Source: Rhizobium chutanense
GTDB taxonomy: Bacteria > Pseudomonadota > Alphaproteobacteria > Rhizobiales > Rhizobiaceae
DNA: 33,034 bases
Assembly (NCBI RefSeq): GCF_002531935.1
Contig: NZ_NWSV01000042.1
Coordinates: 1-33,034 of the forward strand
Direction: 5' to 3'
Shown: positions 9,533 to 18,031 of the stretch, one piece after another
Layout of the letters: each line of letters starts with the position of its first letter
Position numbering within the stretch: the stretch's first letter is position 1
Made by a program: the position numbers and the translations under genes
The notes under the pieces: model-generated
Told to the model about the DNA's origin: nothing
Databases searched by the model: none
Seen by the model: only the letters and a program-made list of their open reading frames with translations

Positions 9533-9752
9533 AGGCAGAGGGGCGGCAACGATGACCGCCACAGCCTGGGAAATACCCTGCGACCCCTCGGTAAAAATGT
9601 GATTTTTGATCTCCAGGCGCGAGGCCGCTGCATTTTATGCAACCGCGATGTCCGATCGGGCTTGAATTATCACGCAAAGGTCGATCTTATGCCTAACGTA
9701 AGGTAAACGACGTCATCCGCGAAAAGCGGAAAAAGAAAATCAAAGGGAACGC

Positions 9753-12596
9753 ATGTCATCGATCGCACCAGCATCTTCGGATATCGATACGGTTTCATTT
9801 CTCCGGCTAAACGCCAATTCCGATCCAAAGTCCGAAAATTCCACGAGCCAGGGCAAAACCACGAGCACCACGGTCAAGAAGGCATCGCCTTTTGCCTCTG
9901 ACGGGACCACGACGGCAGCCCTGACGATTTTCTCCTCTATATCGGCGCAGACGAGCAGTCCGAAGTTCGTTTCGCTGGCCGCCACGTCGAATGGCACGTC
10001 CCGCCCTACCGCGCCGATCCAGCCGGTCATCGATCTCCTGTTCAATTCCGATTTCATGAGCGAGATCAATCAGGGCTTCATGGAAGGGCTGAAGGACAAG
10101 GACAAATCCTTCGAGAGCATCGACGTCGTCAAAAACCCTCACAATTACACTGCCGAGCAGAAACTGATCATGTATCTCGATCTGCTTCAGACCAAGGCGA
10201 CCTTCGGCCAATACAAGGACAGCCTCGGCGACAACCAGCGCGGCATCTACAACGACCAGGAGATCCTGAAGGATCTCGACAAGTCGATCGCCATCCTGGG
10301 CTCGGACCCCGACGTCAACTCGCTGATGACGGAGAAGGCGCTGAAGGCCTTCAAGCTGATCTTCTCCGGTTATCGCGTGGCGCCGGCCGATACGAACAAG
10401 GACGCTTCCGAGATCATCAACGACACGATAACGCGTGACGAGAAGATGAAGGACCTGCGTACGAAGGTCGAGGATGCCTTTGAGCGCGACATCGTCAATG
10501 GCGGCCTGCTGAATGACGGTCTCAAATCCGGCAAGGACGTCACCACCATTCTCAAGGAATATAATGCCGCCCTCGGCTTCTATTCCATGGTGCTTCCCGA
10601 CGATTTCGTAAAGCAGCGCTCGGCGATTGCCGACAAGACCTATGCCGAATTCTTCGACAAGAACGTGCTGCCGACGATCTCCGATCCGACGACGGCGCTC
10701 GATGGCCTGATCCGCATGGGACTGGCCGGCAACAAGACCGAGCGGGAACTGAAGGGGCTCGGCTCCATCCTGCCGGTTGTGGATTTCGACCAGTCGCTCG
10801 GGCTCGGCGGGAGCCTGTTCCCCGATCTCAAGATCGACCTCGACGGTTTGAAAAAGGTTGCCGCTTCCGAATTCGGCAGCACCGTTCCCAACAATATCAC
10901 CCACCTGTTCAACCCGACCATCCAGGCGATGGCCAACCAGTTTTACGGGTCAGACAGCCCCGAGGTGCGCGATCAGTTCAAGGCCGACGTCAAGGCGCTT
11001 CTCGGTCCGCTGCTCGACAAGGTAGGCGCCGGAGAAATCGGCATCGGCGATCTCGCCGGCAATCTGGAGCGCCTGACGTCGCGCCTGAGCGCACCCGGCG
11101 GCAAGGAGGTCTTGGGCTACCGCCATGCGGTGCAGACCGCGCTGGAAGGGCTCGTCATGGGCGCCAGCCTGGTCTCGAAGTTGCCGGCCAATGCCGAGTG
11201 GGACAAGAGCGTCTCGCCGCTGCCCTCCAGCAATCTCGCCAGCTATTCGTTCAACGACGTCATGGCGGCAATCATGATCGGCACCGGGCTGGCCGGCAAG
11301 GGCATTGCCGCCAACGGCTCAGACGGCGGGCGCTTCTTCGCCGGCAGCGGGGGCGACGCCTGGATCGCCGAGCGCATGTTCGCCACCAAGGACAATGGCT
11401 GGAGCAAGACCATCCAAAGTCTCGATCTGCCCTATATCGACAGCGAATATCTGACATCGAGCCTCAAGGACATGGGACTTTCCATGTCAGGCCTGATGAA
11501 GACGCTGATGCCCGGCACGGATGTGATCGATCCAATCATCGTCGACGGCAAGACCGCCGAAGAGGCGATCAAGAGGATCATCGCCCCGAGCCTCGACGCG
11601 CTGGCGGAAACCCTGTTCAAGGGCAATGCCGATGCCATGGCGCAATACAAGACCAATTTCACGACGATCTTCACCGCGCTTTGGGCGACGATGCGACCGG
11701 GCGGCAGCGTCGAAACGATCAAGGCCGACCTTGCCAAGCTGATCGACAAGACCGCGACGGCGGCGCCGGCAGGGGTCGATCCTGTCAAATACAAGGCGGC
11801 GCTCTCTTCCGGCGTGATGTCGGTGCTTACCGCATCCCGCTCCATCTATGCCGGCCTCAACATGACGAGCCCGACCTGGGACAGCATCGGCATCGTGGTT
11901 CTGCACGCCCTTGGCGCTCTCGCGCACATGGGCAGTGCGCTCGGCTCGGCGATCAAAGCCTCGAATTTTTCGCTGCTGGATGGGATCAGTTCACTCGTCG
12001 GCGTTTCCGACGAGCTGGCGCGGGCGCAGCGCAGCGTGCTCTCCGCCTTTTTCAAGAATACCGGGACGACGGTTGGCGCCGTTGCCGGCGTCGCTTGGCT
12101 GCCGGTGGAATATTACCAGTTCCTGCAGGGGCTCACCAGTGGCAAGGGCGATCCGGTCGATCTCATCTTCATGGGTATCGGAACCGCGGCGGACACGGTC
12201 GGCGCGATCGAGGGCATCGCAGGCGTTGCCAATATGCTGGTGAATTCCACCTTCCTCGGGCGCACGGGCGCAACGGTAGCGCTCGTCTCCGGCGGCTTCT
12301 CGCTCGCCTTCGCGATCGCCGGCGCGGTGTCCTGGGCGGCCTGGGCGGGCTTTGCCATCTACCAGAGCATCAAGCAGGAAAAAGCCTTCCACAAGCAGAC
12401 CGACATGATGAACGACATGCTTAAGCGCACTGTCAACGACACGGTCGGCATCTACGCCAAAACAGGTCAGCGCGTCGGCGCCAAGGGCGGCGTCGCCCCC
12501 GCGCCCCGCGACCCGGAACAGCGCGAGCTGACCCCTGAGAACTGGGACGCGATCATCGCCGATATCGAGAAGCGCCGCGGTACGGCGGTGGGCTGA
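9753..12596 (+). CDS. HrpK-like T3SS secreted protein / putative translocator, copy 2
   Basis: 947 aa, starting at an ATG preceded by AAGGGAA. Residues 1-100 are Ser/Thr-rich and without a Sec signal, as in T3SS substrates. Residues about 102-307 form a helical domain (YTAEQKLIMYLDLLQTKATF) related to the middle domain of copy 1. Residues 357-580 are the block shared almost identically with copy 1. The C-terminal part contains PAGVDPVKYKAALSSGVMSV, paralogous to PAGIDAEVYKAGLMHAVQML of copy 1, and a long hydrophobic stretch around residues 841-873 (FAIAGAVSWAAWAGFAI). This order (helical domain, repeat block, hydrophobic C-terminus) is probably ancestral. The family call is tentative; the paralogy is directly visible. 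Confidence 0.55.
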   Translation: MSSIAPASSDIDTVSFLRLNANSDPKSENSTSQGKTTSTTVKKASPFASDGTTTAALTIFSSISAQTSSPKFVSLAATSNGTSRPTAPIQPVIDLLFNSDFMSEINQGFMEGLKDKDKSFESIDVVKNPHNYTAEQKLIMYLDLLQTKATFGQYKDSLGDNQRGIYNDQEILKDLDKSIAILGSDPDVNSLMTEKALKAFKLIFSGYRVAPADTNKDASEIINDTITRDEKMKDLRTKVEDAFERDIVNGGLLNDGLKSGKDVTTILKEYNAALGFYSMVLPDDFVKQRSAIADKTYAEFFDKNVLPTISDPTTALDGLIRMGLAGNKTERELKGLGSILPVVDFDQSLGLGGSLFPDLKIDLDGLKKVAASEFGSTVPNNITHLFNPTIQAMANQFYGSDSPEVRDQFKADVKALLGPLLDKVGAGEIGIGDLAGNLERLTSRLSAPGGKEVLGYRHAVQTALEGLVMGASLVSKLPANAEWDKSVSPLPSSNLASYSFNDVMAAIMIGTGLAGKGIAANGSDGGRFFAGSGGDAWIAERMFATKDNGWSKTIQSLDLPYIDSEYLTSSLKDMGLSMSGLMKTLMPGTDVIDPIIVDGKTAEEAIKRIIAPSLDALAETLFKGNADAMAQYKTNFTTIFTALWATMRPGGSVETIKADLAKLIDKTATAAPAGVDPVKYKAALSSGVMSVLTASRSIYAGLNMTSPTWDSIGIVVLHALGALAHMGSALGSAIKASNFSLLDGISSLVGVSDELARAQRSVLSAFFKNTGTTVGAVAGVAWLPVEYYQFLQGLTSGKGDPVDLIFMGIGTAADTVGAIEGIAGVANMLVNSTFLGRTGATVALVSGGFSLAFAIAGAVSWAAWAGFAIYQSIKQEKAFHKQTDMMNDMLKRTVNDTVGIYAKTGQRVGAKGGVAPAPRDPEQRELTPENWDAIIADIEKRRGTAVG
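10823..11492 (+). repeat. 670-bp direct repeat, copy 2 (inside HrpK-like gene 2)
   Basis: Partner of 7183-7852. The repeat is in frame in both genes and encodes about 223 residues beginning DLKIDLDGLKKVAASEFGS. Confidence 0.9.
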
Positions 12597-12633
12597 TCCG
12601 GGACGCTTTCGCAACACCAAATATCTGGGTACT

Positions 12634-12670
12634 CACAGGCCCGGTTGGCGTAGAGGCGGTCGGGCCTGTG
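12634..12670 (+). terminator. stem-loop after HrpK-like gene 2
   Basis: CACAGGCCCG (12634-12643) and CGGGCCTGTG (12661-12670) form a perfect 10-bp stem with a 17-base loop. Flanking AAATAT and ATATTT can extend it. It lies 38 bases after the stop codon at 12596. There is no uninterrupted T tract, so it is either a weak terminator or a 3' stabilising hairpin. Confidence 0.5.
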
Positions 12671-12899
12671 AATATTTGATAGCAATAAATTTAAGTATGA
12701 ATTTCATGCGCAATCTGGATATCTGCTGCGCTTTATGGATAAAAACGTTCAATTTTAATATAAAGGTCGAGAAAGTTGTCAAAGCGATTGTAATTTCCGA
12801 AAATTAACCATCGGTTAAGTTTAAACAATTGACCGGCCGTTTTTTTATCCATATCAAATCATGCATTCATTTTGATAACTCCTTGATGGAAGTGCTCAT
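12671..12899 (+). promoter_or_regulatory. AT-rich control region of the main T3SS operon
   Basis: This AT-rich stretch contrasts with the GC-rich genes on both sides. It contains GTTCAATTTT (12747-12756), shared with the region upstream of HrpK-like gene 1. It also holds the palindrome TTAACC-ATC-GGTTAA (12804-12818) and the inverted repeat TATCAAA-N12-TTTGATA (12852-12858 / 12871-12877), 22 bases before the start codon. The last could be an operator or could hairpin over the ribosome binding region. I recognise no tts box. Which element is the promoter cannot be decided from sequence alone. Confidence 0.45.
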
Positions 12900-13157
12900 A
12901 TGGCCGTAGATGCAGTGAATTCCGACCTGAACCTGGCGCCTGCAAACCCTGTCTCGGTGGAGCTGACGACTGATAAGACAGATTCCAAGGACACCACCGG
13001 CAGCACGACGAAAAAGGTCGATCCGAACAGCGAGAGCGAGATACTCTCCGCTGCCGTGGACGCGTTTCTGCCAGGCATGATTTCCAACACCCTGATGCTG
13101 AACAATTCGCTTTTCAATTTCGCCAAGGAGGCGATCGACGAAGGCAGCGACGAGTAG
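12900..13157 (+). CDS. small T3SS-associated protein, unknown (candidate secreted/structural)
   Basis: 85 residues, first gene of the large plus-strand T3SS operon and 50 bases ahead of nolB. Residues 1-48 are polar, Ser/Thr/Asp-rich and probably disordered, a composition usual for T3SS export signals. Residues 50-80 (ILSAAVDAFLPGMISNTLML) can form an amphipathic helix, recalling the packing helix of small needle, rod or pilus components. GGAAG lies about 8-12 bases upstream of the ATG. I do not recognise the family. The position and two-part layout suggest an exported structural or early substrate protein, but this is inference. Confidence 0.6.
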   Translation: MAVDAVNSDLNLAPANPVSVELTTDKTDSKDTTGSTTKKVDPNSESEILSAAVDAFLPGMISNTLMLNNSLFNFAKEAIDEGSDE

Positions 13158-13207
13158 CGTTCCCGTTCATCGTTTGCAGTTGACGTGTACCGAGTTGAGG
13201 AATTGCA

Positions 13208-13684
13208 ATGAGCGGAGAAGAACTTACCGGCCGCGCCTTTACGCCGCCCGTTGATGGCGTATCGACAGGCAATGTGCTGAAGACCTCGGAGATCGTGGCG
13301 GAGCGGATCGGGCTGCAGCCGGCGGATTTCGCCGGCCTTCGGCCAACCGAACTCACCTCCATTCCCAACATCCAGGGCCGCAAGATCGCGCCTGAGTCCG
13401 ACGCCGTCCCGCCCTCCTATTCACCGGAAGGCAATACCAGGCCCTCCAGCATTCTCGACCGGCTGTCGGCATTCTTCATGCCGGTGGCCGGGAACGGCCA
13501 GCCGGAGACGCCGCTGGTGCGATTTGCCGCGGACAAGGATCACAGCGGCCCGAAGATCGAAGACATCACGACATCGATCGACCGGCTGGAGAAATCACAG
13601 CAATTCGCGACCGGCACGACGCTGCTGTCGTCACTCACCCAGTCGGTGATGTCGTCGTCCAAACGGCTGACGCAGGGCCAGTGA
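13208..13684 (+). CDS. nolB: NolB/SctI-like T3SS inner-rod component
   Basis: 158 aa, close to the roughly 164 aa of rhizobial NolB. NolB occupies the place of the SctI inner rod that links the export gate to the needle. The C-terminal 40 residues (LEKSQQFATGTTLLSSLTQS, ending KRLTQGQ) carry the helical rod signature; the N-terminal 110 residues are Pro/Ser-rich and variable. A GAGG motif precedes the ATG by about 8 bases. Its stop codon overlaps the start of rhcJ, the nolB-rhcJ-nolU-nolV order known from other rhizobial clusters. Assignment rests on position plus the C-terminal pattern, not strong overall similarity. Confidence 0.65.
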   Translation: MSGEELTGRAFTPPVDGVSTGNVLKTSEIVAERIGLQPADFAGLRPTELTSIPNIQGRKIAPESDAVPPSYSPEGNTRPSSILDRLSAFFMPVAGNGQPETPLVRFAADKDHSGPKIEDITTSIDRLEKSQQFATGTTLLSSLTQSVMSSSKRLTQGQ

Positions 13685-14511
13685 ATATCATGATCACATC
13701 GGCCCTTGCGAGATCACCGATCACTTCGCCCGCGCGCAAAGTCCTTCCGAAGGCCGCCATGCTCGCTTTCTGCCTGTTCCTCGCCGCCTGCAGCCAGGAC
13801 GTGCTGACGGGACTCGATCAGCGCGATGCGCTGGATGCTCAGGTCCTGCTCGAACGCGCCGGCATCTCCGTCACCATGAGGAGCGAAAAGGGCGGGACCT
13901 ATGCGATCGCCGCTGAATCAGCCGATCATGCCCGGGCGATCGAGTTGCTGGCGGGCGCCGGTCTGCCGCGTCAGTCGTTCGGAAATGTCGCCGAACTCTT
14001 TCCCGGCAACGGCTTCCTTGTGACGCCTTACGAACAAAAAGCCCGGATGAGCTACGCCATCGAGCAGCAGCTTGCCGAAACGCTTTCGGGGCTTGACGGC
14101 GTGGCGACGGCGCGCGTCCATGTGGTGCTGCCGGAGGAAAACGGCCGCGGGCTCATCAAGGAAAAGGCGAGGGCGGCGGCCGTGTTGCAATATCGCCCCG
14201 GCGCCAATCTCAACGAGATCGACATGAAAAGCCGGTCCGTTCTGGTCAACAGCATCCGTGATCTCTCTTACGAAGATGTCTCGGTGGTGGTCAGCCCCTG
14301 GTCGGAGGTCGGCGCGCCGGCGGCCCCGCCGGCAACGGCAGCATCGGCCCCGGCGGCAACCGTGACGCCGGCACCCGCCGCAGCGCCATTCTCGATGGTG
14401 CAAAGCGCTCTCTCGGCTTTCAAGGCCCCCAATCTGGCCGTGATCGGCGCAATTATCCTCGCCATCGGGGCATGCCTGCTGCTGCTGTTGCCGCAGCGGA
14501 AGGAGCGCTGA
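13681..14511 (+). CDS. rhcJ: RhcJ/SctJ inner-membrane ring lipoprotein
   Basis: SctJ forms the inner MS-ring-like annulus of the T3SS basal body. The 276-residue protein has a lipoprotein signal with lipobox LAAC (Cys at about residue 37 from the GTG start). Two small alpha/beta ring-building domains follow (QVLLERAGISVTM; GLDGVATARVHVVLPEEN), then a Pro/Ala-rich linker at about residues 214-240, a C-terminal transmembrane helix and a basic tail. This is the standard SctJ plan. The start is either GTG 13681, overlapping the nolB stop, or ATG 13690; the signal peptide is kept with both. Confidence 0.92.
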   Translation: MNIMITSALARSPITSPARKVLPKAAMLAFCLFLAACSQDVLTGLDQRDALDAQVLLERAGISVTMRSEKGGTYAIAAESADHARAIELLAGAGLPRQSFGNVAELFPGNGFLVTPYEQKARMSYAIEQQLAETLSGLDGVATARVHVVLPEENGRGLIKEKARAAAVLQYRPGANLNEIDMKSRSVLVNSIRDLSYEDVSVVVSPWSEVGAPAAPPATAASAPAATVTPAPAAAPFSMVQSALSAFKAPNLAVIGAIILAIGACLLLLLPQRKER

Positions 14512-14513
14512 GC

Positions 14514-15143
14514 ATGCGCACGCCGCGTTCGGACGGCGAGGCGATCTCGGATGCGGCGAGGATCCGCAGGGCAGCGCTGCTTTCCGCGGATATGCTGACG
14601 GCCGCCCGATGGGATGGGACCGCGCCGCTCCTTGCCGATGGGTCTACCCTGTCGCGGCGGCTGCACCGGCGGCTTTTCACGGAGATCGCAGAAGCCCATG
14701 GCGACCCCGCCACATTTGCCGACGGCGCCCGCCGCCTGATTTCCATGGACGCGGACGGACTCTCAAAGGCCGCGTTCCGGGCGGGCTTCGCCTATCATCT
14801 CGCAGCCTTCTGCCCCGCGGTCGATCGCCCGACCCTTGCGAGGCTCAGGGCCGCCTACGGCGAGGAAGCGGTCGCATTCGCCCTCGGCCACATCAATCTT
14901 TCCACGGCAACGCCGCCGCTTGATCTGTTGAGCGAGCAGGCAAGGCATGTCGTCGAGGCCGATGGCTGGTCGATGCTGACGCTTCTGGCAGACGAATATC
15001 GGATCTCTGCGGCATGGCGGTGGGCGGGCTGGCGCGACATGGCCGAAAACGGCTCGGCTTCCCTGTTGAAGAGCCCGGCGCTCGTTCTGGCGACGGCCGC
15101 CGTCGACGAGGTCGCCTCCACACAGGAAGGCGCCGGACGATGA
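14514..15143 (+). CDS. nolU: NolU/SctK-like T3SS cytosolic sorting-platform accessory protein
   Basis: 209 aa from ATG 14514 (AGGAG about 9 bases upstream), matching rhizobial NolU (about 212 aa). SctK-family proteins connect the cytosolic SctQ pods to the inner-membrane ring. The sequence is soluble and largely helical, with conserved-looking tryptophans near the C-terminus (AAWRWAGWRDMA). It shows no enzymatic motif, typical of this poorly conserved family. It sits between rhcJ and nolV and its stop overlaps the nolV start (ATGA at 15140-15143). Identification depends mainly on synteny and length. Confidence 0.75.
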   Translation: MRTPRSDGEAISDAARIRRAALLSADMLTAARWDGTAPLLADGSTLSRRLHRRLFTEIAEAHGDPATFADGARRLISMDADGLSKAAFRAGFAYHLAAFCPAVDRPTLARLRAAYGEEAVAFALGHINLSTATPPLDLLSEQARHVVEADGWSMLTLLADEYRISAAWRWAGWRDMAENGSASLLKSPALVLATAAVDEVASTQEGAGR

Positions 15144-15703
15144 GCTCGGGATTTGCACGCCACGACCGCATCATTCCGGCGGAAAACTTCGGCCAGATCA
15201 GGGAGGCGGCGCAAATTCTGGCGGCTGCCCGCCAGGACGCCGCCCAATCCCAGGCCACACTTGCAGCCGCCAGCGAGCAGGCCGCCCAAAACGGCTATCG
15301 CGACGGGTTCGAACAGGGCGTTCGTGATGCCGCCGCACGGCTTGCCGCCTCGCTCGGAAAAGCCGAACAGGAGATTGCCAATCTCGACAGCTGGGTCGAG
15401 GCGGTGGTTCTGAAATCGGTCGGATTGATCCTCGGATCGATGGAGGCCGACGAACGCACCAGGCGATTGGTCCGCCACGCCATATCCCAGACCGCAGAGG
15501 CCCAGGAGATCGCCCTCCATGTCGCCCCCGAGGATGCCGCCATGATCGCCCAGGCAATTGCGGATATCGATCATCGCATCACTATCGAAACGGATCCGCT
15601 GATGTCTGCCGGCGAGATCGTCCTGGAGACATCGGCGGGACGAAGCCAGATCGGCTTGAAAGACCAGCTCGCCACCGTGATCGAGGCCCTCGTCCATGGC
15701 TGA
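15140..15703 (+). CDS. nolV: NolV/SctL T3SS ATPase regulator (stator)
   Basis: 187 aa. SctL/FliH-type proteins form the spokes that tether the SctN ATPase to the SctQ platform. An N-terminal Ala/Gln-rich helical segment (AAQILAAARQDAAQSQATLA) is followed by a V-ATPase E-subunit-like C-terminal domain (residues about 95-187), as in HrpE/YscL/FliH. The true start is ATG 15140, overlapping the nolU stop. The longer upstream frame from 15014 runs through nolU and has no separate initiation signal. The stop overlaps the rhcN start by 8 bases. Confidence 0.85.
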   Translation: MSSGFARHDRIIPAENFGQIREAAQILAAARQDAAQSQATLAAASEQAAQNGYRDGFEQGVRDAAARLAASLGKAEQEIANLDSWVEAVVLKSVGLILGSMEADERTRRLVRHAISQTAEAQEIALHVAPEDAAMIAQAIADIDHRITIETDPLMSAGEIVLETSAGRSQIGLKDQLATVIEALVHG

Positions 15704-17015
15704 CGCATTGCTTCGCATGGAGCGGACGCTCGAACAGACGGACGTGCGGCGGCAGAGCGGCCGCGTGACGAGTGTTTCGGGCCTGCTGGTGCGGGCGCTC
15801 ATCCCCTCGGTTCGGATCGGCGAGCTCTGCGAACTGCATGAGCCGGGCAGGGGCCGCATCGGCCTCGCCGATGTCGTCGGTATCGACGGCGAGACGGCAC
15901 TTCTCTCGCTTCACGGCGAAACCCGCGGCATCTCCCAGCGCACGGAAATCGTCCCGACCGGCCGGGAGCCGGCGATCTCTGTCGGCAACTTCCTGCTCGG
16001 CGCGGTCGTCGATGCGCACGGCAACGTCCTGCGTCCCTCCGCCAATCCGGCCGGCGATGACGCGCGTTTCCTGCAGCCGCTCTACGGCCAGCCGGTCAAC
16101 CCCTTGTCGCGCCGTCCCATCCGCCAGCCGTTCACCTCGGGGATTGCCGCCCTGGACGGATTGCTGACCTGCGGGCAGGGCCAGCGCATCGGTATTTTCG
16201 GCGCGCCCGGCGCCGGCAAGTCGACGTTGGTGTCCCAGATCGTCGCCAACAACAAGGCCGATGTGATCGTCTGCGCGCTGGTGGGGGAACGCGGACGCGA
16301 GGTCGGCGAATTCGTTGCCGACAACATGCCGGAAGGCGTTGCCTCGAATGTGGCGCTGGTTCTGGCGACATCGGATCGCCCGGCGCTGGAGCGGTTCAAG
16401 GCGGTGATGACGGCAACGGCGATCGCCGAATATTTTCGCGAGCAGGGAAAACATGTGCTGCTCGTCATCGACAGCGTCACCCGCATGGCCCGCGCCTTGC
16501 GCGAAGTCGGGCTTGCTGCCGGCGAACCGCCGGTGCGGCGCGGCTTTCCGCCTTCCGTATTCGCCGTCTTGCCGCAGATCTTCGAGCGCGCCGGCAACAG
16601 CGCAAACGGCACGATGACGGCTTTCTATACGGTCCTCGTCGAAGGCGAAGAGCAGGACGATCCGATCGCCGAAGAAACCAGGTCGCTGCTGGACGGCCAT
16701 ATCGTGCTCTCTGACAAGATTGCCAGGGCGGGCAATTTTCCGGCGATCGATGTGCTGGCCAGCCGAAGCCGGACGATGAGCGCGGTGGTGAGCGAGAGCC
16801 ATCGCCAGGCAGCCGACAGGCTGCGCGCCCTGCTGGCCCTCTATGACGAGGTGGAACTGCTGATCCGCGTCGGCGAATATCGCCAGGGGCGCGATGCCGC
16901 CGTCGACGAGGCCGTCGCCAAACACGGGCTCATCCAGCGCTTCCTGTTTGACGGCCAGGGCAAGCCGCAGCCGTTCGGCGCGATCGTCGAAGCGCTCGAG
17001 GAGCTTGTCCGATGA
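15696..17015 (+). CDS. rhcN: RhcN/SctN T3SS ATPase
   Basis: 439 aa, the normal length for T3SS ATPases (430-450). SctN is the hexameric F1-beta-like ATPase that releases chaperones and unfolds substrates at the cytosolic face. The Walker A motif GAPGAGKST is near residues 169-177 and Walker B (LLVIDS) near residue 255. An N-terminal beta-barrel domain and a C-terminal helical domain (RQGRDAAVDEAVAKHGLI) complete the fold. The ATG overlaps nolV, and its own stop overlaps the rhcQ start (ATGA at 17012-17015). Unlike other rhizobial clusters, no sctO-type gene lies between rhcN and rhcQ. Confidence 0.96.
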   Translation: MADALLRMERTLEQTDVRRQSGRVTSVSGLLVRALIPSVRIGELCELHEPGRGRIGLADVVGIDGETALLSLHGETRGISQRTEIVPTGREPAISVGNFLLGAVVDAHGNVLRPSANPAGDDARFLQPLYGQPVNPLSRRPIRQPFTSGIAALDGLLTCGQGQRIGIFGAPGAGKSTLVSQIVANNKADVIVCALVGERGREVGEFVADNMPEGVASNVALVLATSDRPALERFKAVMTATAIAEYFREQGKHVLLVIDSVTRMARALREVGLAAGEPPVRRGFPPSVFAVLPQIFERAGNSANGTMTAFYTVLVEGEEQDDPIAEETRSLLDGHIVLSDKIARAGNFPAIDVLASRSRTMSAVVSESHRQAADRLRALLALYDEVELLIRVGEYRQGRDAAVDEAVAKHGLIQRFLFDGQGKPQPFGAIVEALEELVR

Positions 17016-18031
17016 ATATCGCCGCGCCCGCATGGCCCGACTCATCGATGGCCGGGAGCTTCTTTTCCCGTTCCGGCACGACGATGCGCGCCGCCTGGCA
17101 AATTCCGGTCCGGGAGCAGACGCTTTCCGTTCGCCCGCTGTCCCCCGATATCGCGGCCACGCGGATCGCCGATCCTGTCGGCATTCTCTGCCGCGTCGGC
17201 GAGCAGGATCAGATGCTGATTGCTTCGGCCGGAGCATTGCGGCTGCTGGCCGAAAGGCTGGAACCGCTGCTGCTCTGGGAAAAACTGTCACCGCATGAAA
17301 AGGCGGCGGTGGTGGAACATCAGTTCGCCGAGGCCTTCGAGGCAATCGAGAACAAGATCGGCATCGGCCTTTCGCTGCTGGAGATCGGCGCGCAGCCGGA
17401 GCCGGATTTTAGCGGCAATTTCGGCTTCGAAATCGGCTGGAGCGGCATGAGCCTGCCCTTGAGCGGCCGTTTCGATGAAACCTTCCTTGCCGGCCTCGTC
17501 GGCTGGGCAAGCCGCCTACCGCGCCGCACGCTCAATGCCCTGACGACGGCGGTCAACATCCGGCGCGGTTATGCCGTGCTGTCGGTCGGTCAGATCAAAT
17601 CCCTGCGATTGGGGGACGGCATCGTCATCGATGGGGGGGCACCGGAGACCGTGGTCGCGATCACGGGTGAACGTTACCTTGCAACCTGCATGCGCTCGGA
17701 CAAAGGCGCGGTCCTCACCGAGCCGCTCCTGTCGACGCCAACCGGACCAATGAGGCATTTCATGACGAATGACACCGTCGATCAGGAATTGCAGGGCGAG
17801 CCGCGTCCGTCGCCTGTCGACAGCATCCCGATCAAGCTGGTCTTCGATGCCGGACGGCTGGAGTTGCCGCTGCGCACACTCGAGACGATCGGCGAGGGCT
17901 ATGTGTTCAACCTCGACAGGCCATTGTCGGACGCCGTCGATATCATCGCCCAGGGCCGCATTATCGGACGGGGCGAAATCATTTCCGTGGATGGGTTGAG
18001 CGCCGTTCGCGTCACGGCGCTGCACGACTGA
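17012..18031 (+). CDS. rhcQ: RhcQ/SctQ T3SS C-ring/sorting-platform protein
   Basis: 339 aa. SctQ builds the cytosolic pods that recruit substrates, and is homologous to FliM/FliN. The N-terminal two thirds are variable. The C-terminal 80 residues (IPIKLVFDAGRLELPLRTLE, then QGRIIGRGEIISVDGLSAVR) form the SPOA (FliN-like) domain, the hallmark of this family. A central second SPOA-like region (LSVGQIKSLRLGDGIVI) is also visible. It begins in a 4-base overlap with rhcN and its stop overlaps the rhcR start (TGATG), so it belongs to the same coupled operon. Confidence 0.9.
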   Translation: MNIAAPAWPDSSMAGSFFSRSGTTMRAAWQIPVREQTLSVRPLSPDIAATRIADPVGILCRVGEQDQMLIASAGALRLLAERLEPLLLWEKLSPHEKAAVVEHQFAEAFEAIENKIGIGLSLLEIGAQPEPDFSGNFGFEIGWSGMSLPLSGRFDETFLAGLVGWASRLPRRTLNALTTAVNIRRGYAVLSVGQIKSLRLGDGIVIDGGAPETVVAITGERYLATCMRSDKGAVLTEPLLSTPTGPMRHFMTNDTVDQELQGEPRPSPVDSIPIKLVFDAGRLELPLRTLETIGEGYVFNLDRPLSDAVDIIAQGRIIGRGEIISVDGLSAVRVTALHD

